From JALYNX01 sp963746905 (lineage in GTDB: Bacteria; Actinomycetota; Acidimicrobiia; Spongiisociales; ZC4RG35), in the NCBI GenBank assembly GCA_963746905.1, contig CAVVCY010000003.1, positions 496,001-560,000 on the forward strand: DNA of 64,000 bases, in the 5' to 3' direction. The notes under the pieces were generated by a model. That model made no database searches, was not told where the DNA came from, and was given only the letters and a program-made list of their open reading frames with translations. Of this stretch, positions 19,757-27,833 are shown one piece after another (position 1 is the stretch's first letter; each line of letters starts with the position of its first letter). A program made the position numbers and the translations under genes.

Positions 19757-21290
19757 TCCCCTCGCGGAGCGCTTGCCAGGAGGCCTCGATGATGTTCTGG
19801 TGGACTCCAACCGTTCCCCACGTTGAATCGCCGTCGGTGGTCTCGATCAGGACCCGCACCCGGGCCGCGGTCCCGTCCGATGAGTCGAGGTCGCGGACCT
19901 TGTAGTCGGTGAGGCGGAGACGTTTCACATCGGGGTAGGCGGCCTCCAACGCCTTGCGCAGCGCCTCGTCCATGGCGTTGACCGGGCCGTCGCCTTCGGT
20001 CGACACTTCGATCTCGTCTTCGTCCACCGCTACCACGAGATGGGCCCGGGCCGTCACCCTGCCCTCCTCGTTGGTCTGGATGCTCACCGACATCGACCGC
20101 ACTTCGTAAAGCTCCTCGAAGTCCTCGGTAGCCCGCCGCATCAGCATCTCGAAAGAGCCGTCCGCCGCCTCGAACTGATAGCCGGCGTGTTCCAACTCCT
20201 TGACCTGATCAACCAACGCTTGGGCCTTCTCGGCGTCGAGGTCCCACCCCTTCTCTTCGGCAACGGCCAACACCGTCGAGCGCCCCATCAACTCGCTGAA
20301 AAGCATCCGGGCGGAGTTTCCTACTGCCCCCGGGTCGATGTGCTCGTAGGCCCCTTCGAGACGTGCCAAACCCGACGTGTGGAGCCCGGCCTTGTGGGCA
20401 AAGGCCGATGCGCCGACGTAAGGGCGACGGGAATCGATGGGGGCGCCCAGGATCTCGGCTATCTGCTGTGCGATCGGGTAGAGGCGAGCCATCGACTCCC
20501 ATGGGATGGTCTCCACGCCCGACTTGAGGCTCAGGTTGGGGATGACCGAGCACAGGTCGGCGTTGCCGGTTCGCTCCCCGTAACCGTTCACGCATCCCTG
20601 GACCTGATGCACTCCATGGGCCAGCGCCGTCATCGAGTTGGCGACCGCACAGTCGGAGTCATTGTGGAAATGCACGCCGAGCGTGGTCTCGATTCGTGTT
20701 TTCACCGCGTCGAGAGCGGGGATGATGTGAGAGGGCAAGGCTCCCCCATTCGTGTCACAGAGCACCACTCGCTCCGCGCCGGCGGAGGCGGCGGTCTCCA
20801 ACACAGACAGGGCGTAATCGGGGTTGGAGCGGAACCCGTCGAAGAAATGTTCGGCATCGAAGAAGACCTGTTTCCCCTGGCCTCGGAGAAACTCGATCGA
20901 TTCGCCAACCATGGCCAGGCCTTCCTCCAACGATGCGTTGAGGGCATCCGTGACGTGACGATCCCAGGCCTTGCCGACGATGCACACGTAGTCGGTGTCG
21001 GCCGCGAGCAACGCCTGGAGCTGGGCGTCCCTCGCCACCTGCTCCCGTGGCCGGCGAGTGGACCCGAAAGCGACCAGGATCGACCGCTCCAGCGACAGCT
21101 CGCCCTTCGCCCTCTGAAAGAACTCGTCGTCCTTGGGGTTGGCCCCGGGCCAGCCCCCTTCGATGAAGTGGACTCCGAGCTCGTCGAGCAGGTGGACGAC
21201 TCGCAACTTTTCCCCGACCGTTGGCGACAGGCCTTCGGCCTGGGTGCCATCACGCAGGGTGGTGTCGTAGATCTCGGCTGTCTGGTTCAT
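19722..21290 (-). CDS. cimA: Citramalate synthase
   Basis: A 522-residue member of the isopropylmalate/homocitrate synthase family. The N-terminal TIM barrel begins EIYDTTLRDGTQAEG; VHFHNDSDCAVANS carries metal-binding His residues and GCVNGYGERTGNADL is intact. A C-terminal regulatory LeuA-like domain follows. The length and DGTQ-type start match CimA-like synthases more than LeuA. It joins pyruvate and acetyl-CoA to (R)-citramalate, a threonine-independent route to 2-oxobutyrate and isoleucine. ATG 21290 follows AAGGTG, while a longer start lies in the terminator region. A leader peptide with Ile codons and a terminator lies upstream. Confidence 0.92.
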   Translation of the reverse strand: MNQTAEIYDTTLRDGTQAEGLSPTVGEKLRVVHLLDELGVHFIEGGWPGANPKDDEFFQRAKGELSLERSILVAFGSTRRPREQVARDAQLQALLAADTDYVCIVGKAWDRHVTDALNASLEEGLAMVGESIEFLRGQGKQVFFDAEHFFDGFRSNPDYALSVLETAASAGAERVVLCDTNGGALPSHIIPALDAVKTRIETTLGVHFHNDSDCAVANSMTALAHGVHQVQGCVNGYGERTGNADLCSVIPNLSLKSGVETIPWESMARLYPIAQQIAEILGAPIDSRRPYVGASAFAHKAGLHTSGLARLEGAYEHIDPGAVGNSARMLFSELMGRSTVLAVAEEKGWDLDAEKAQALVDQVKELEHAGYQFEAADGSFEMLMRRATEDFEELYEVRSMSVSIQTNEEGRVTARAHLVVAVDEDEIEVSTEGDGPVNAMDEALRKALEAAYPDVKRLRLTDYKVRDLDSSDGTAARVRVLIETTDGDSTWGTVGVHQNIIEASWQALREGITVGLLRAGGA

Positions 21291-21306
21291 GGATTCACAC
21301 CTTGCC

Positions 21307-21366
21307 AAAGAAAAGACCCCCGCAGTCTGCGGAGGTCGTGAGGGGGCGGCGCCTCAGGTGAGGCGC
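21307..21366 (-). promoter_or_regulatory. Transcription attenuator upstream of cimA
   Basis: Reading toward cimA, a leader peptide (21417-21373) is followed by a perfect hairpin GCGCCTCA-CC-TGAGGCGC (21366-21349). Next comes a 10-bp GC-rich stem (21337-21315, one G-T pair) that runs into TTTTCTTT, a typical intrinsic terminator only 17 bases before the cimA ATG. This is the classic ribosome-mediated attenuation layout. No T-box consensus is seen. How the alternative antiterminator pairs is inference. Confidence 0.75.
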
Positions 21367-21372
21367 GAACCC

Positions 21373-21417
21373 CTAGGGAATGATGATGTGCGCAGTTGCC
21401 TGGATTCTTCCTCGCAT
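21373..21417 (-). CDS. Ile-rich leader peptide of cimA
   Basis: The 14-residue frame reads MRGRIQATAHIIIP then TAG, with three consecutive isoleucine codons (ATC ATC ATT) next to the stop and a fourth Ile earlier. It ends seven bases before the first leader hairpin. Isoleucine is the end product of the citramalate pathway, so ribosome stalling at these codons under low Ile-tRNA would make sense. The ribosome-binding site is weak, which lowers certainty. Confidence 0.65.
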   Translation of the reverse strand: MRGRIQATAHIIIP

Positions 21418-21493
21418 CGCAGGGCCAGTATGGGTGGAGCCAACTAAATCGTCAAGACGTGGTGGAGACGGTGGTTAGGGTCGCGCCGTCTCC

Positions 21494-22399
21494 ATGGACC
21501 GTTACGCCCCGATCCCCACACCGGAGCAGTTAGAGAGCTTGGGCGATGACCTCGGCGCTTCGCTCTCCTATGACTATCGGATACTCGGTGGGCTCGGCGG
21601 CACAATGGATGTGCTTCGGACCGACCTCGACAGGGTCGTGCTCAAGCGGTACTGGCTTCCTGAGCCCGACGAAGGCATCAATCCGGCGGAGTCGGAGTAT
21701 CGGGCTCTGGCCCTTGCCGCCGAGCATCGAATTCCGGCCCCCTCACCGCTCTGGATCGACAGGGCCGGGCTGTTCCCGGAACGGGCCGTGGTCATCTCAT
21801 TCCTCGAAGGCATAGTGATACTCGAGCCAGCCGACCCGATGGACTGGGCGACCCAATTGGCAACGGTGCTGACCGAGATCCACGGGATGCGGCCTTCCGC
21901 TTCCGACTCCATCTTCCCCACTCTGGGCCACGACGACGGGCACACCTCGGAGGAAGCGGTGCTCGAGCATCCCCTGGGAGCGGAGCTTTGGAAGCGGCGG
22001 TCCGAGGCTGTCGCCACCCTGGTGCCAGACGAGATGGTGTACGTCCACCACGATTTCTGGCCGGGTAACACGCTGTGGGTGGATGAGCGCCTGGTAGCGG
22101 TCGTCGACTGGGAAGGCGGCTCCATTGCCGATCCCGCGCTCGACGTCGCCAACTGCGCGCTCGACATCAGGCTGCTGGGCAACGATGAAGTGGCGGATCA
22201 CTTCGTCGCCGAGTACCGAAGGATCTCCGGGCGACCCCTGACGAATTTCGGTTATTGGGAGATCAATGCCGTCTGTCGGCCGATGCCAGATGTCGCCATG
22301 TGGTTGCCCGGGTGGCAGGCCGTGGGACTCGACGTCTCACCGGACGAAGTCCGCCGCCGTCACTGGGAGCTGATCGAGATCGTGATCAATCGCAACTGA
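21494..22399 (+). CDS. Aminoglycoside phosphotransferase-fold kinase (APH family)
   Basis: This encodes 301 residues. The small-molecule kinase fold is shown by the nucleotide Lys region (DRVVLKRYW), the catalytic loop VHHDFWPGNTLW, and the metal Asp segment VVDWEGGSIADPALD. These proteins phosphorylate sugars, antibiotics or homoserine-like metabolites; the substrate here is unknown. There is no evidence for antibiotic resistance beyond the fold. It is transcribed alone, divergent from cimA and convergent with the lipoprotein at 22412. Confidence 0.85.
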   Translation: MDRYAPIPTPEQLESLGDDLGASLSYDYRILGGLGGTMDVLRTDLDRVVLKRYWLPEPDEGINPAESEYRALALAAEHRIPAPSPLWIDRAGLFPERAVVISFLEGIVILEPADPMDWATQLATVLTEIHGMRPSASDSIFPTLGHDDGHTSEEAVLEHPLGAELWKRRSEAVATLVPDEMVYVHHDFWPGNTLWVDERLVAVVDWEGGSIADPALDVANCALDIRLLGNDEVADHFVAEYRRISGRPLTNFGYWEINAVCRPMPDVAMWLPGWQAVGLDVSPDEVRRRHWELIEIVINRN

Positions 22400-22411
22400 G
22401 GTTGCTCTTCC

Positions 22412-23713
22412 TCAGGTGCTGGCGGCCCGCCACAGGTTGCCAGCGACCGAGTCGACGTCGTGGTCGGCGTTCGCCAGCACCACGACGACGACGCCTGGAT
22501 TCTGAAAGCACAGCGCCACGGTCCTGTATCCCTCATCCACGATGCCCACGAGGCCCAAAGCCCCGGACTCGTAGCCGTATTCCGACCGCCTGTCCCAGAT
22601 ACCGAGCCCGTATTCGGGCCGTTCCTCGAAGTCGGTCATCTCGTCCACCGACTCAGGCGAGACGACCTGACCGGCGCACAATGCCCTCCACCATCGGGCG
22701 AGGCTCGGTGAGTCCGACGCCATGTTGGCCTCGGCGGTCTCGGCGGTCACGCGGGCGAGCGACGGGAGAGATCCGCCGTTCTCCCCGAATGTGTCGGCCG
22801 ACGCACCGAGCGGCATCGCCATCGGATCGGTTGGCCGCTCGTCCGGCTGATAGATCAGACGCTCATACCCGTCGCCGTCGAGGACCTCGCTGCGCAGCAC
22901 CTCGGCAACCGACCGACCGGTGACCTGTTCGACGATCAAGCCGAGCAGCACGGCGTTGGTTCCCACGAACTCCCAGTTCTGACCGACCGGGGTGCGTTCA
23001 GGTCCGACCGTCGCAATCACCTCTTCAGGCGTCCAGGCGTGCAGCGGGTCGGTAGTGAGGCTCTCCCACTGCACGGGATCGGGAAACGTATCTGGGAACC
23101 CGCTGCGGTGACTGAGGAGATCAGCAATGCTCGCGCCGTTGGTGTCGAACTCCAGGTCGGGCGGAAGGCGATCGGCGGCGAGATCGTCGAGACCGAGCCC
23201 GCCTGCTTCGACCAGCTGCATCACCTGGGCCGACACCACTGTCTGCGTGATATGAGCGATGGACATCTGATCTGTTGGGACCATCGCGCGATCCCCGGCA
23301 GCGAAGCCGGTTGCACCACTCCAGGTCCCTTGCGGTGTGATCAGCGTCGCCGTGAGCCCATCACCTTTAGCCGACCCGTCCAGTACCTCTTGAAGCTCGG
23401 CCGCCAACTCATCAGAGACGGGCTCGTCACCAAGGCCAGCGAACAGGGCAGTCGGGAACCCGTCCGACTCGGCGGACACCACGCTGGTCGAAGCACTGCT
23501 CGCGAATGTGGTCGTCGGCGCCTGCGTCGTCGTGGGCGCCTGCGGCATCGTCGGCGTCGTCGAATCTGGCGACGCCTGATCCGCTGTACACGAGGCGAGC
23601 ACCACCAGAGTGGCGAGCCACGTGACAGGAGATCGACGCCTCGAGGCACCGAACGTACGACGGATCGAAATCGCGCTCACCGAGTCTCGCCAACTGGGCA
23701 ACTTCGAACTCAC
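22412..23713 (-). CDS. Beta-lactamase/serine-hydrolase-fold lipoprotein lacking the catalytic residues
   Basis: From a GTG at 23713, overlapping the upstream stop (GTGA), the 433-residue product has a signal peptide ending in lipobox LASC. A Thr/Pro-rich linker follows, then a PF00144-type domain recognised by LVEAGGLGLDDLAA, LLSHRSGFPD and LLGLIVEQVTG. The SxxK motif, normally IASxTK, reads IAHITQ, so Ser is His and Lys is Gln. The YSN motif reads FVG. It therefore looks like a non-catalytic surface protein. It is co-transcribed with an ECF sigma factor and its membrane partner. Confidence 0.8.
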   Translation of the reverse strand: MSSKLPSWRDSVSAISIRRTFGASRRRSPVTWLATLVVLASCTADQASPDSTTPTMPQAPTTTQAPTTTFASSASTSVVSAESDGFPTALFAGLGDEPVSDELAAELQEVLDGSAKGDGLTATLITPQGTWSGATGFAAGDRAMVPTDQMSIAHITQTVVSAQVMQLVEAGGLGLDDLAADRLPPDLEFDTNGASIADLLSHRSGFPDTFPDPVQWESLTTDPLHAWTPEEVIATVGPERTPVGQNWEFVGTNAVLLGLIVEQVTGRSVAEVLRSEVLDGDGYERLIYQPDERPTDPMAMPLGASADTFGENGGSLPSLARVTAETAEANMASDSPSLARWWRALCAGQVVSPESVDEMTDFEERPEYGLGIWDRRSEYGYESGALGLVGIVDEGYRTVALCFQNPGVVVVVLANADHDVDSVAGNLWRAAST

Positions 23714-24651
23714 GGGGTGAGCACCAGAGAGTCGATCACGTCTCTCAGCGGGGCAAGCCGCTCGTCGTCCGGGGTGATGCTCGGCGACAAGGTGAGCCAC
23801 AACGCCTCGACCATCACTACGGAGCCGTCCATGTCGAAACTCCAGACTTCCATTACATCACCCGGGTAGATCCAGATATGCGGGGTTCCTTCACCTCCGA
23901 ACAGGCACCCTTCAGGCACCTCGACGACTACGTGGTACCCGTCGCGGCCGAAGGCACTGACCGGCGCTGGCGCTTCAAGGACGGTGAATCCGCTGGCGGC
24001 GAACCCGTCGGCTAGATCAGCCGCAGTCGACCCGGCGGCCAACGGATTGCCTGCGATCGAGCCACTCTGGCCACACACCGGTGTAAACGGCTCGACAAAT
24101 GGCTTCAGGTGCAGCGTGTGGGGAAAGGCCCCGATCTCGCTGTTGAAATTGACACCTTCTTTCGAGCCGATCCACCCTTGGTTCTCGATGACGAAGGTGG
24201 CGCCTGCCGTTGTGGTGGGGTCGCCGTCGGCGTCGACGAAGTAGGCACCGGGTTCGATTGACTCGAACTCCTCCTGCGTGAGCCGGGTCGGGTCGAGGGT
24301 GGGTGTTAGAACCGTGCTCGGGGTGGTGGCAGTTGTTGGGACCGTTGTCGGGGTGGGGACGGTGGATTGATCAACCACCTCGCCATCTCCGCTGAACGCC
24401 AGATACAACCCACCCACCGCCAGGACGATGGCGAACGTCGCCAGCGCCCATGCGAGCCCTCGCCCCGGACCAGGGTTCTGGGTCTTCGCTGGCAAATCTG
24501 TCTTGGTCATGAGAACTCCCTCTCGTTGTTTGTCAACAACGACCAGGGGATCGCCGGCCAGTTCGGCCTCGATACGCTCGATCAACTCCTCCGCGCCGAC
24601 AGGGATACCCCTCACACTCAGCTGTTGGAGCTTGCTCGTGAAGTCAGCCAC
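23710..24651 (-). CDS. Single-pass membrane protein, probable anti-sigma/effector partner of ECF factor
   Basis: This encodes 313 residues: a cytoplasmic N-terminus of about 65 residues with the motif RGIPVGAEELIERIEAELAG, one helix (LAWALATFAIVLAVGGLYLAF), a Thr/Pro-rich stalk and an extracellular domain with two Cys. It begins eight bases inside the end of the sigma-factor gene, and its stop overlaps the next start. This sigma-then-membrane-protein order is typical of anti-sigma factors. No zinc anti-sigma (ZAS) motif is seen, so the role is inferred from context. Confidence 0.6.
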   Translation of the reverse strand: MADFTSKLQQLSVRGIPVGAEELIERIEAELAGDPLVVVDKQREGVLMTKTDLPAKTQNPGPGRGLAWALATFAIVLAVGGLYLAFSGDGEVVDQSTVPTPTTVPTTATTPSTVLTPTLDPTRLTQEEFESIEPGAYFVDADGDPTTTAGATFVIENQGWIGSKEGVNFNSEIGAFPHTLHLKPFVEPFTPVCGQSGSIAGNPLAAGSTAADLADGFAASGFTVLEAPAPVSAFGRDGYHVVVEVPEGCLFGGEGTPHIWIYPGDVMEVWSFDMDGSVVMVEALWLTLSPSITPDDERLAPLRDVIDSLVLTP

Positions 24652-25126
24652 CGGCCACCTCCATAGCGAGCCGGGCCTTTTCCCTGGCTCTGCTCGCCAT
24701 CGCTCTCGCCGCCATCGTGGTCATGCCCAACTGATCCGCCGCCTCCGCATAGGGCACACCCTCCACCTCGACGAGATAGAGGATGGCCCTGTGCTTTGGA
24801 GGAAGATCGAGGATCGCCTCGATATCGGCCGGATAGCTGGGCGACCAGCTCTCCTCGACGGAAAGCCGAGCTACGGCCTTCCGCCGGCGACCGAGGCTGC
24901 GCCGCTGATTCGAAGCCAGGTTCACGATCGTCGCTCGGAGGTATGCCAGCGGATCATCGAGGTCCGAGATGGTCCCTTTCCTCAAGATTCTCACCAATGC
25001 CTCCTGAACCAGATCGTCTGGCTCGATGTCAACGGAGCCCGCCACCGCCGCGATCCTTCGCAAGGCCGGATAGAGAGCTGTGATCAACTCCCTCTCCCGT
25101 TCCTCGATCGAAGATCGCTTTGGCAA
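24644..25126 (-). CDS. ECF-type RNA polymerase sigma factor
   Basis: About 160 residues. The sigma-2 region includes DDLVQEALVRILRKG and AYLRATIVNLASNQRRS; the sigma-4 region includes LPPKHRAILYLVEVEGVPYAEAADQLGMT with a helix-turn-helix. The frame is open to 25255, but that extension covers a terminator and a probable promoter, so the TTG at 25126, preceded by AGGGAG, is preferred. It heads a three-gene unit with the membrane partner and the dead beta-lactamase-fold lipoprotein, probably a surface-signal response module. Confidence 0.83.
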   Translation of the reverse strand: MPKRSSIEERERELITALYPALRRIAAVAGSVDIEPDDLVQEALVRILRKGTISDLDDPLAYLRATIVNLASNQRRSLGRRRKAVARLSVEESWSPSYPADIEAILDLPPKHRAILYLVEVEGVPYAEAADQLGMTTMAARAMASRAREKARLAMEVAGG

Positions 25127-25179
25127 TCGAAGGTTCTCCCTGTCGTCACGTATGAAGACACCGCTCGGGCGCGATGTGT

Positions 25180-25204
25180 GACACGACTTCTCGAACAGTT
25201 TTCC
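25180..25204 (-). promoter_or_regulatory. Possible ECF-type autoregulated promoter
   Basis: On the minus strand GGAAAAC (25204-25198) is followed 12 bases later by CGTGTC (25185-25180), resembling ECF -35 (GGAAC) and -10 (CGTC) elements. The spacing is a little short. It lies about 55 bases upstream of the chosen sigma-factor start. Confidence 0.35.
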
Positions 25205-25236
25205 ATCCGCCGCCTGCATCGGCGGGCCCAAACGCG

Positions 25237-25264
25237 AAAAAGGAGGGGTTCTCACGGCCCCTCC
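25237..25264 (-). terminator. Rho-independent terminator
   Basis: On the minus strand GGAGGGG pairs with CCCCTCC over nine bases and is followed by five T. It lies 25 bases past the stop of the 25289-25898 gene and separates the two sigma-factor units. Confidence 0.85.
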
Positions 25265-25288
25265 CTTTGTCTATCTCGAATCAGCTGC

Positions 25289-25898
25289 TCAGCTCGGGAA
25301 GGCTTCCTCGAAGGCTGCCTGCAGCTCCGGAGTGCTCTCACCGCTGAAACCGCAGTAGTTCACGTTGCCGTCGAAGGCGGTGATCAGGTACTGAGTGCCC
25401 ACCGAGAACGGGAACCCGCCAATCAACGCCTCCATGCCGGATGGCGCATGGAGGACCACCTGAGCGGCGTCGCCGCCCTTGTACCAGTGGTCCACATCCA
25501 GGGTGATGGTCTCCCCCTCGACCGAGGTGACCGTTCCCTCGAAGGCAACGGGCGCCTTGGCCAGTTCCTCGACGCTGAACATGATGCACATCGCCATCGG
25601 GTCCTCACCGCCGGCGTTCAGCTCGAGCGGCGGGCCCGAGGCGACCGGGTCGCTCCCACCGTCACGAGTTAGCAGGCCTACCGCGCCGATCGCCACGATG
25701 ACGACAGCTGCTGCCGCCACGGCGACCAGCCACGGTCTCTTGTTCTGGGCTGCCCGGGGATTCGGACTGCTCGGCATTTGGGGTGGTCATGATGTCCTCC
25801 AGAAGGTGTTGGGACGATTCGGTCGTCACTGGCTCCGTCGGCACATCGGAAGTCATCGGGTCGAGCCGGCTGAGGCGATTGCGCAATTCGTCGGTCAC
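25289..25898 (-). CDS. Probable anti-sigma-like membrane protein, frameshifted
   Basis: A GTG at 25898 overlaps the stop of the upstream ECF gene (GTGA) and opens a frame reading TDELRNRLSRLDPM, then LLEDIMTTPNAEQ. This N-terminal style is common in ECF-partner membrane proteins. Near 25740-25790 the frame shifts into a second one that supplies RPWLVAVAAAAVVIVAIGAVGL, a membrane helix, and a small extracellular domain with two Cys. An internal ATG with a good ribosome-binding site belongs to the first frame, so a separate downstream gene is less likely than one broken gene. Confidence 0.6.
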
Positions 25899-26434
25899 GG
25901 TCGATGCTCCTCGGTGTGTCGGTCCCGTTTCTGTCCAGAGTGAGAGGAATCCTGTCGGGCAAGTTTCTCTTCCAATTTGGCCTTGACTCTGGTGAGACGC
26001 AGGCTGACTGCGTTGGGTGTGGTTGCCAGCACCACAGCGATGTCCCGGGGCTCCAACTGCTCCCATGCCCAAAGGCGAAGCAACTCCTGATCGACCTCCG
26101 CCAGCTCGGCGAGCGCGGCCTCGAGCGTGGGATCATCGGGCTCGTGGCCTGGCGAAATCGCAGCCTCGTTTTTCATCCTGTCCACCAGACGCAGGTGACG
26201 CTCGGCCCCACGTCGTTGATTGGCCAATGTTCGCCGGGCCACCCCGTAACACCAGGGCAGCGGCATGTCGGAGGGGACGTCGTCGAGGCGCCGCCACACG
26301 GTCAGCAGAACCTCGCTGAGAGCATCGGCCGCGTCCTCGGGCGTAGCGCGGCGTCGCAGATAGCGCTGGAGGGGCTCGTACACCTGGGCGGCGATGAGCT
26401 CGAAGCGTTGACGCCGCCCGATGTCGGAGTTCAC
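25895..26434 (-). CDS. ECF-type RNA polymerase sigma factor
   Basis: A 179-residue sigma factor. Sigma-2 includes VYEPLQRYLRRRATPEDAADALSEVLLTVWRRLDDVP and PWCYGVARRTLANQRR; sigma-4 includes VDQELLRLWAWEQLEPRDIA and a helix-turn-helix TTPNAVSLRLTRVKAKLE. The start is GTG. The stop overlaps the start of the frameshifted membrane partner, a second sigma/partner module directly upstream of the first but separated from it by a terminator. Confidence 0.85.
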   Translation of the reverse strand: MNSDIGRRQRFELIAAQVYEPLQRYLRRRATPEDAADALSEVLLTVWRRLDDVPSDMPLPWCYGVARRTLANQRRGAERHLRLVDRMKNEAAISPGHEPDDPTLEAALAELAEVDQELLRLWAWEQLEPRDIAVVLATTPNAVSLRLTRVKAKLEEKLARQDSSHSGQKRDRHTEEHRP

Positions 26435-26541
26435 TGAAGGTTTCTGTCCGGCATAGACCTGATTCTGTCAGCCCCTCGAGTCGAAGCGGCTCACCGGATG
26501 TAGCCTCGGCGGTTCGAGGTGTCGAAGGTCTGGAGATCGCC

Positions 26542-26697
26542 ATGGAAACCGAACAGGAAAAGGCCGCCCGCGACGAGCGAGAGCGCAAGGAGGAGGGCGC
26601 GGAATATGAGAAGGCTCGCAAAGAGGAGAACGAGCGCGATGAGCGGGCCCGCAAGGAGGAGAGCGAGCGTTACGAGAAAGAGCGCAAGGGAAGTTGA
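26542..26697 (+). CDS. Small charged coiled-coil protein with 11-residue repeats
   Basis: A 51-residue product starting METEQEKAARDERE. The body is three 11-residue repeats, RKEEGAEYEKA, RKEENERDERA and RKEESERYEKE, mirrored in the DNA as 33-bp degenerate repeats. Eleven-residue periodicity suits a right-handed coiled coil or a single long charged helix. GGAG lies seven bases upstream of the ATG. It fills the gap between a divergent sigma gene and the convergent thrB. I do not recognise a family; a partner or structural role is possible. Confidence 0.55.
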   Translation: METEQEKAARDERERKEEGAEYEKARKEENERDERARKEESERYEKERKGS

Positions 26698-26704
26698 GAG
26701 CCGC

Positions 26705-27556
26705 TCAGCCGCAGACCAGGCCGCTGGTGGCGATGGTGGCCTCCAACACCTCGAGGCCTGACTCTCGGAAGGCACCGGCAACCCTCACCGCCTGATCGAC
26801 GGAACATAGGGCCAAAACCGACGGCCCCGCTCCGGAGCGTGCCGCGTGCAGGGCTCCAGCCCGTTTGGCGATCTCGATCAAGCCATTCACCTCCGGCGAC
26901 AACTCCGCCCTTGGCGCCTCGTGTATCTCGTCGCCATGAGCCGCGGCGAGAGTCTCCGGGTCTCCGGTGATCAGCCCCGCTGTCAGCGCGGCCACCCGGG
27001 CCAGGCTCCGCCGCACCACATCGTGGTCATGGACCGAGTCGATGACGCGGCGGGCGTCGTCAGTTGGAAGATTCCCCTCAGGGATCGCCACCACCACCCT
27101 GAGCGTGGGGTGAATCGGGAGTCGGATCGGCATCCCCTCGGCCGGCACCAGGACCAGGCCGCCGTAGACCGCGGCGGCGACATTGTCGGGATGGCCTTCC
27201 AACTCGGCAGCGATCCGGAAGACTTTGTCCGGGTTGGCTTCGTCACCGAGGGCTCGCATAGCAGCAGCAGCACCGGCAACGAAGGCGGCCGCCGACGAGC
27301 CCAGCCCCTTTCCCATTGGGATGCTGGCATCGACTTCCAGAGCGAGCGGCTGCTCGTCGCCCACCACCATCCTCGCCGCATCCAGGACCCCGTCGCCCTC
27401 CTCCTGTGAGGGCCGAAAACGGCCGACGTGTTTCACGCTCCAACTCTCTGCGGGTCGGGCCGTCACCTGACATCTCATTTCCAATGCGAGGCCGAGACAG
27501 TCGAAAGCCGGTCCCAGGTTGGCCGAGGTGGCCGGCGCGGAGGCAAAAGCGGCCAT
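26705..27556 (-). CDS. thrB: Homoserine kinase
   Basis: A GHMP kinase of 283 residues. The start MAAFASAPATSANLGPAFD aligns with the family N-terminus and has AGGA upstream; a GTG 15 bases earlier is possible. The ATP loop is IPMGKGLGSSAAAF. The C-terminal GHMP segment ALHAARSGAGPSVLAL is present. It phosphorylates L-homoserine on the way to threonine. No thrA or thrC is adjacent. Together with cimA, the window encodes steps of two routes that can feed isoleucine. Confidence 0.92.
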   Translation of the reverse strand: MAAFASAPATSANLGPAFDCLGLALEMRCQVTARPAESWSVKHVGRFRPSQEEGDGVLDAARMVVGDEQPLALEVDASIPMGKGLGSSAAAFVAGAAAAMRALGDEANPDKVFRIAAELEGHPDNVAAAVYGGLVLVPAEGMPIRLPIHPTLRVVVAIPEGNLPTDDARRVIDSVHDHDVVRRSLARVAALTAGLITGDPETLAAAHGDEIHEAPRAELSPEVNGLIEIAKRAGALHAARSGAGPSVLALCSVDQAVRVAGAFRESGLEVLEATIATSGLVCG

Positions 27557-27605
27557 CTGATCCTGAGTCACGGGGGGAGATTAAGCGGCGTTACCGTCAC
27601 CCGAA

Positions 27606-27824
27606 GTGGCCGACCTCTTCGACGTCCAAAACCTGCTCCCGGAATTGGTCCTCGGTCTCGGCCTGGCTCTGCTCGTTGGCAACGGCCTTGCCTGGTGGAA
27701 ACAGCGACACGGGGAAACCCCAAAGGGAGTGGTCGACGCCCAATATCGCCCCGGACGAGTGAGATTCCTGGTGGTGGTGGGGCTGCTGATGACAACCTGG
27801 GGAGCGGTGACCCTCCTCACCTAG
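27606..27824 (+). CDS. Small two-helix membrane protein, unknown
   Basis: A 72-residue protein from a GTG. There is a helix at about 11-30 (LLPELVLGLGLALLVGNGLA), a short basic cytoplasmic-type loop (KQRHGETPKGVVDAQYRPGR) and a second helix near the C-terminus. I do not recognise a family. It precedes the CDF transporter by nine bases and is probably co-transcribed with it. Confidence 0.6.
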   Translation: MADLFDVQNLLPELVLGLGLALLVGNGLAWWKQRHGETPKGVVDAQYRPGRVRFLVVVGLLMTTWGAVTLLT

Positions 27825-27833
27825 GATCGGGCC

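Noticed and set aside
20040..21341. 433-codon ORF antisense to cimA
   Set aside because: It has no family features and lies entirely across a conserved enzyme and its leader.
21307..21417. T-box riboswitch for cimA
   Set aside because: No T-box consensus or specifier stem was found; the leader peptide with Ile codons explains the region better.
24644..25255. Longer start of the ECF sigma factor at 25255
   Set aside because: The extension overlaps a strong terminator and a likely promoter, and it has no sigma-factor sequence.
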